This document shows positions 60,612 through 64,000 of a stretch of DNA of 64,000 nucleotides, piece by piece; position 1 is the stretch's first letter, and every line of letters starts with the position of its first letter. This stretch comes from Cryptosporangium phraense (lineage in GTDB: Bacteria; Actinomycetota; Actinomycetes; Mycobacteriales; Cryptosporangiaceae), in NCBI RefSeq assembly GCF_006912135.1, contig NZ_VIRS01000019.1, positions 1 to 64,000 on the forward strand, read 5' to 3'. A model generated the notes under the pieces. It saw only the letters and a program-made list of their open reading frames with translations. It was not told the DNA's origin and made no database searches. The translations under genes were made by a program, and so were the position numbers.

Positions 60612-63080
60612 TCAAGGATGCAGGGTGACCGTCAGCTCGGTGCTCGACCCCGTCACCACGAGCTCGGCCGCGTGGGACGCGTCCTGGAGATCCGCCGCGA
60701 CCGCGCGGATCGCCTCGGCCAGCTCCGGCGGCGCGGCCACCTCGATACGCCCCACCTCGGCGCGAGGCGACAGGCGCGCCGCGGACTTCTCCTTTCGGAT
60801 CGCGGCTATCGCCTGCGACGCCGCCGCCATCACACCCGCATCACCCCCGCCCGCGAACGGCAACTCCGCCGACGACGGCCACGGCGCCCGGTGGATCGAC
60901 CCCTCGTGGCTCCAGGACCACGTCTCCTCGGTGACGTACGGCAGCATCGGTGCCAGCAGCCGCAACACCACGTCCAGAGCCCGCCGCAGCGCCACCCGGG
61001 CCGAGTCCGACCCGCCGTACGCGCGCGCCTTCACCAGCTCCAGGTAGTCGTCACAGAACATCCAGAAGAACCGTTCGGCGCGCCCGAGCGCGGCCGCGTA
61101 GTCGAGCGCCTCCAGCGCCGAGGTGCACGACGCCACCACCTCGTCCAGCGCCGCCAGCAACGCCAGGTCCAGCGGCTCGGTGACCGTCGGAGAAGACGGC
61201 ACAGGCACCAGCAGCACGAACCGACTCGCGTTCAGGATCTTCGTCGCCAACCGACGACCGATCTTCATCTGCTTCACGTCGAACGCCGTATCCGTGCCCG
61301 GACGCCCACTCGCCGCCCAGTACCGCACCGCGTCCGCGCCGTACTCGTCCAGCAGATGGGTCGGCGTCACCACGTTGCCCTGCGACTTCGACATCTTCTT
61401 GCGGTCGGGATCGAGGATCCACCCGGACAGCGCCGTCGCCTTCCAGGGCAGCACGCCGTGCTCCAGCTGCGCCCGCACCACGGTGTCGAACAGCCACGTC
61501 CGGATGATGTCGTGGGCCTGCGGACGCAGATCCATCGGGAACGTCGACGCGAACCGGTCGGAGTCGGTGAGCCAGCCGCTCACCAGCAACGGCGTCAACG
61601 ACGACGTCGCCCAGGTGTCCATCACGTCGGGGTCGCCGACGAACCCGCCCGGCTCGCCGCGCTGCGACTCCACGAACCCCGGCGGGCACGACGAGGCCGG
61701 GTCCACCGGGAGCGACGCCTCCGACGCGAAGATCGGGCTCCCGTAGTCGGTGGCCCCGTCGGCCGAGACCGGGTACCACACCGGGAACGGCACGCCGAAG
61801 AACCGCTGCCGGCTGATCAGCCAGTCCGCGTTCAGCCCGCGCACCCAGTCGTCGTACCGCGACTTCATGTACGCGGGCACCCACTCGAGCTCCGCGCCCC
61901 GCGCCAGCAGCGCGTCCCGCGAAGCCAGCGTCCGGATGAACCACTGCCGGCTCGTCACGATCTCGAGCGGCCGGTCGCCCTTCTCGTAGAACTTCACCGC
62001 CCTCGTCGTCGGCCGCGGGTCGCCCCGCAGCGCGCCGGCCTCACGCAACCGGTCGAGGAGGAGCTCCCGGGCCGAGAACAGCGTCTTCCCGACGAGTTCG
62101 TCCATGAGCTTCTGCGCCGACGGCGTCGGGAAGTCGAGCGGAAGGATCCGCCCGTCCCGGCCGACGATCGGCCGCGTCGGCAGCTGCGCTTCCCGCCACC
62201 AGAGCACGTCGGTGACGTCGCCGAACGTGCACACCATCGCGATCCCGGTGCCCTTGTCGGGATCGGCCGCCGGGTGCGCGACGACCGGCACCTCCACGTC
62301 GAACAACGGGGTGGCCACGGTAGTCCCCACCAGGTCGCGGTACCGGTCGTCGGACGGGTGCGCCACCAGCGCCACGCAGGCCGGCAGGAGCTCGGGCCGG
62401 GTCGTCTCGATCAGCACGTCCCCGAACGCCAGCGTGTAGTACGACCCGCTGACCTCCTTATCGACCACCTCGGCGTTCGCCACCGCGGTCCGGAACGTCA
62501 CGTCCCACATCGTCGGCGCCTCGGCCTGGTACGCCTCGCCCCGGGCCACGTTCCGCAGGAACGCGGCCTGCGAGATCCGCTGGGCGGCCGCGCCCACCGT
62601 CGTGTAGGTCATCGACCAGTCGACGGACAGCCCCAGCCGCCGCCACATCCGCTCGAACGCCTTCTCGTCGGTGGCGGTCAGTTCCTCGCACAGCTCGACG
62701 AACCTCCGCCGGGAGACCCGGGGCCCTTCCTCCGACGGCGAGTACGGCAGCGACGGGTCGCACGTCACCCCGTAGTAGTTCTGCACCCGGCGCTCGGTCG
62801 GCAGCCCGTTGTCGTCCCAGCCCATCGGGTAGAACACGGCCTTGCCGCGCATCCTTTGGTAACGGGCGATCACGTCGGTGTGGGTGTAGCTGAACACGTG
62901 CCCCACGTGCAGCGACCCGCTCACGGTCGGCGGCGGCGTGTCGATCGAGTACACGTCCGACCGCGCTACCGCCCCGGAGAAGCGGTACAGGCCGGCCGCC
63001 TCCCAGGCGTCCGACCACTTCGTGTCCAACCCCTCCAGCGAGGGCTTCTCCGGCGGCAGCGTGTTCACGAAAACAGTCAA
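60612..63080 (-). CDS. valS: valyl-tRNA synthetase, archaeal-type short form
   Basis: An 822-residue class I synthetase. The HIGH motif is in PTVSGSLHVGHVFSYTHT near residues 51-68 and KMSKS in DPDRKKMSKSQGN near 565-577. WDDNGLPTERRV near 95 is the valine-type active site. The editing domain lies at about 200-350. It ends without the C-terminal coiled-coil arm of the usual bacterial ValRS (about 880-950 residues), which, with the WDDNGLPTER motif, suggests the archaeal-like lineage found as a second ValRS in some actinobacteria. Attaches valine to tRNA-Val in the cytoplasm. The ATG is at 63080. It is followed by the response-regulator gene's 3' end upstream. Confidence 0.9.
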   Translation of the reverse strand: MTVFVNTLPPEKPSLEGLDTKWSDAWEAAGLYRFSGAVARSDVYSIDTPPPTVSGSLHVGHVFSYTHTDVIARYQRMRGKAVFYPMGWDDNGLPTERRVQNYYGVTCDPSLPYSPSEEGPRVSRRRFVELCEELTATDEKAFERMWRRLGLSVDWSMTYTTVGAAAQRISQAAFLRNVARGEAYQAEAPTMWDVTFRTAVANAEVVDKEVSGSYYTLAFGDVLIETTRPELLPACVALVAHPSDDRYRDLVGTTVATPLFDVEVPVVAHPAADPDKGTGIAMVCTFGDVTDVLWWREAQLPTRPIVGRDGRILPLDFPTPSAQKLMDELVGKTLFSARELLLDRLREAGALRGDPRPTTRAVKFYEKGDRPLEIVTSRQWFIRTLASRDALLARGAELEWVPAYMKSRYDDWVRGLNADWLISRQRFFGVPFPVWYPVSADGATDYGSPIFASEASLPVDPASSCPPGFVESQRGEPGGFVGDPDVMDTWATSSLTPLLVSGWLTDSDRFASTFPMDLRPQAHDIIRTWLFDTVVRAQLEHGVLPWKATALSGWILDPDRKKMSKSQGNVVTPTHLLDEYGADAVRYWAASGRPGTDTAFDVKQMKIGRRLATKILNASRFVLLVPVPSSPTVTEPLDLALLAALDEVVASCTSALEALDYAAALGRAERFFWMFCDDYLELVKARAYGGSDSARVALRRALDVVLRLLAPMLPYVTEETWSWSHEGSIHRAPWPSSAELPFAGGGDAGVMAAASQAIAAIRKEKSAARLSPRAEVGRIEVAAPPELAEAIRAVAADLQDASHAAELVVTGSSTELTVTLHP

Positions 63081-63089
63081 CCCGGCCGG

Positions 63090-63731
63090 TCAACGACTTT
63101 CCAGGTAGCGGAGCACGGCCAGGACCCGGCGGTGGTCGGTGCGGTCCTGGGGCAGGTCGAGCTTGGTGAAGATCGCGGTCACGTGCTTCTCGACGCTCCG
63201 CGCGGCCAGGTGCAACCGCTCGGCGATCGCGATGTTCGAGCGCCCCTCGGCCAGCAGGCCCAGGATCTCGTGCTCCCGCGCCGACAGCCGCTCCAGGCCC
63301 GCGTCCGTCGGCCGCACCGCGATCAACTGCCGGACCACCTCGGGGTCGAGCGCGGTCCCGCCCTCGGTGACGCGCCGCAGCGCGTCCAGAAAATCGCGGG
63401 TCCGGACGATGCGGTCCTTCAGCAGGTAGCCGATGCCGGTCGGATGCTCGGCGAGCAGCTGGCGGGCGTAGCCCGTCTCGACCCACTGCGAGAAGACCAG
63501 CACGGGGGTGCCACCACCGCGGATCGTCACCGCGGCCCGCAGACCTTCGTCGGTGTGGGTCGGCGGCATCCGGACGTCGACGATCGCCGCGTCCGGGGCC
63601 GACGCGGCCACCGCGGCGAGCAGGTCCTCGGCGTTGTCGACCGCGGCCACCACCTCGATGTCGTGGTCGGACAGCAGCAGCCGCACCCCGTCGCGGAGCA
63701 GCGGGTTGTCCTCGGCGATGACCACACGCAC
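63090..63731 (-). CDS. NarL/LuxR-type response regulator
   Basis: A 213-residue regulator. The receiver's phosphorylated Asp is in DAAIVDVRMPPTHTDEG near residue 52; the LuxR HTH near 145-205 is preceded by ERLSAREHEILGLLAEGRSN. GTG start, 3 bp after the kinase stop. It is 9 bp upstream of valS, whose transcription may depend on this operon. Confidence 0.9.
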   Translation of the reverse strand: MRVVIAEDNPLLRDGVRLLLSDHDIEVVAAVDNAEDLLAAVAASAPDAAIVDVRMPPTHTDEGLRAAVTIRGGGTPVLVFSQWVETGYARQLLAEHPTGIGYLLKDRIVRTRDFLDALRRVTEGGTALDPEVVRQLIAVRPTDAGLERLSAREHEILGLLAEGRSNIAIAERLHLAARSVEKHVTAIFTKLDLPQDRTDHRRVLAVLRYLESR

Positions 63732-63734
63732 GCC

Positions 63735-64000
63735 TCAGCCCTCCGGTGGGAGCGTCATCGTGACGGTCGTGGGTCCGCCGGCCGGGCTGTCGATCGCGAA
63801 CGTCCCGCCGAGCGCGACCGCGCGCCGGTGCAGCCCGGCCAGCCCGGTCCCGCTCCCGGCCCGGGCTCCGCCGCGACCGTCGTCGGTGACGGTCAGCCGT
63901 ACGGACCCGTCCGCGCTGCGCAGGTCCACCCGGGCCCGGGTGGCTCCGGCGTGCCGCGACACGTTCGTCAGCAGCTCCCCGACCGTGAAGTACACCGCGG
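63735..64000 (-). CDS. sensor histidine kinase, C-terminal part (cut by window end)
   Basis: The frame is open to the window end at 64000. The visible 88 residues are a HATPase domain: FTVGELLTNVSRHAG is the N-box and DDGRGGARAGSGTGLAGLHR the D and G boxes. It is the partner of the response regulator 3 bp downstream. The sensor and dimerisation domains lie outside the window. Confidence 0.9.
   Translation of the reverse strand, partial: AVYFTVGELLTNVSRHAGATRARVDLRSADGSVRLTVTDDGRGGARAGSGTGLAGLHRRAVALGGTFAIDSPAGGPTTVTMTLPPEG

Overview
The window is high-GC DNA with dense, mostly overlapping genes, frequent GTG starts, and many families typical of Actinobacteria: a SARP/AfsR regulator, an ANTAR regulator, a SigB/SigF-type sigma factor, RsbW-like kinases, DUF3618, DUF4235 and DUF6480. 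It looks like the chromosome of a soil or mycelial actinomycete, perhaps Cryptosporangium- or Frankia-like; the genus is a guess. I see no rRNA, tRNA, CRISPR array or prophage. The one mobile element is a decayed IS481-family copy at 59697-60437.

Layout. 1-1028: GC-rich low-complexity DNA without a convincing gene. 1029-8787: a large YfhO-like membrane protein, a nucleotide-sugar epimerase-like protein, a DUF6480 membrane protein, a Rieske plus CDGSH iron-sulfur pair, a heme-oxygenase-fold protein with a metallo-beta-lactamase-fold hydrolase, and an RsbW-like ATPase. 8897-15300: a stand-alone CheB and a CheR-PAS protein, an acyltransferase, a nucleotidyltransferase-like protein, and a STAS-ATPase fusion. 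15344-18274: a tightly coupled acyl-CoA dehydrogenase / PIG-L deacetylase / methyltransferase / glycosyltransferase cassette. 18284-21141: small envelope proteins and a YihY-type membrane protein. 21381-25753: STAS protein, GT4 glycosyltransferase, SRPBCC protein, and an anti-sigma / sigma pair. 25757-32788: TetR regulator with a GH13 enzyme, FAD and SDR oxidoreductases, and a Na+/H+ antiporter. 32891-38987: GlgX-TreY-TreZ, the route from glycogen to trehalose. 38977-43672: GAF-ANTAR regulator, K+/H+ antiporter, class A penicillin-binding protein. 43740-47727: CysD-CysN, a sulfotransferase and a beta-propeller protein. 47724-58764: lipoprotein, BBE-type FAD oxidase, GNAT, a 1125-residue SARP regulator, a two-component pair, an FAD monooxygenase, Nei glycosylase and DUF3253. 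58845-60611: a small membrane protein, then the IS481 copy inserted in a small membrane-protein gene. 60612-64000: an archaeal-type valyl-tRNA synthetase and a second two-component pair cut by the window end.

How the genes fit together. Stress and partner-switching signalling recurs: four RsbW/STAS proteins, a SigB/F-type sigma factor, CheB/CheR modules, ANTAR and NarL-type regulators. A recurring GTGT - 15 to 17 nt - GGGTAA/T element lies upstream of several genes and could be the promoter read by that sigma family. Osmoprotection genes (TreYZ, two cation/proton antiporters) and envelope genes fit the same theme. The best candidates for undescribed biology are the four-gene deacetylase/methyltransferase/glycosyltransferase cassette and the sulfation cassette.
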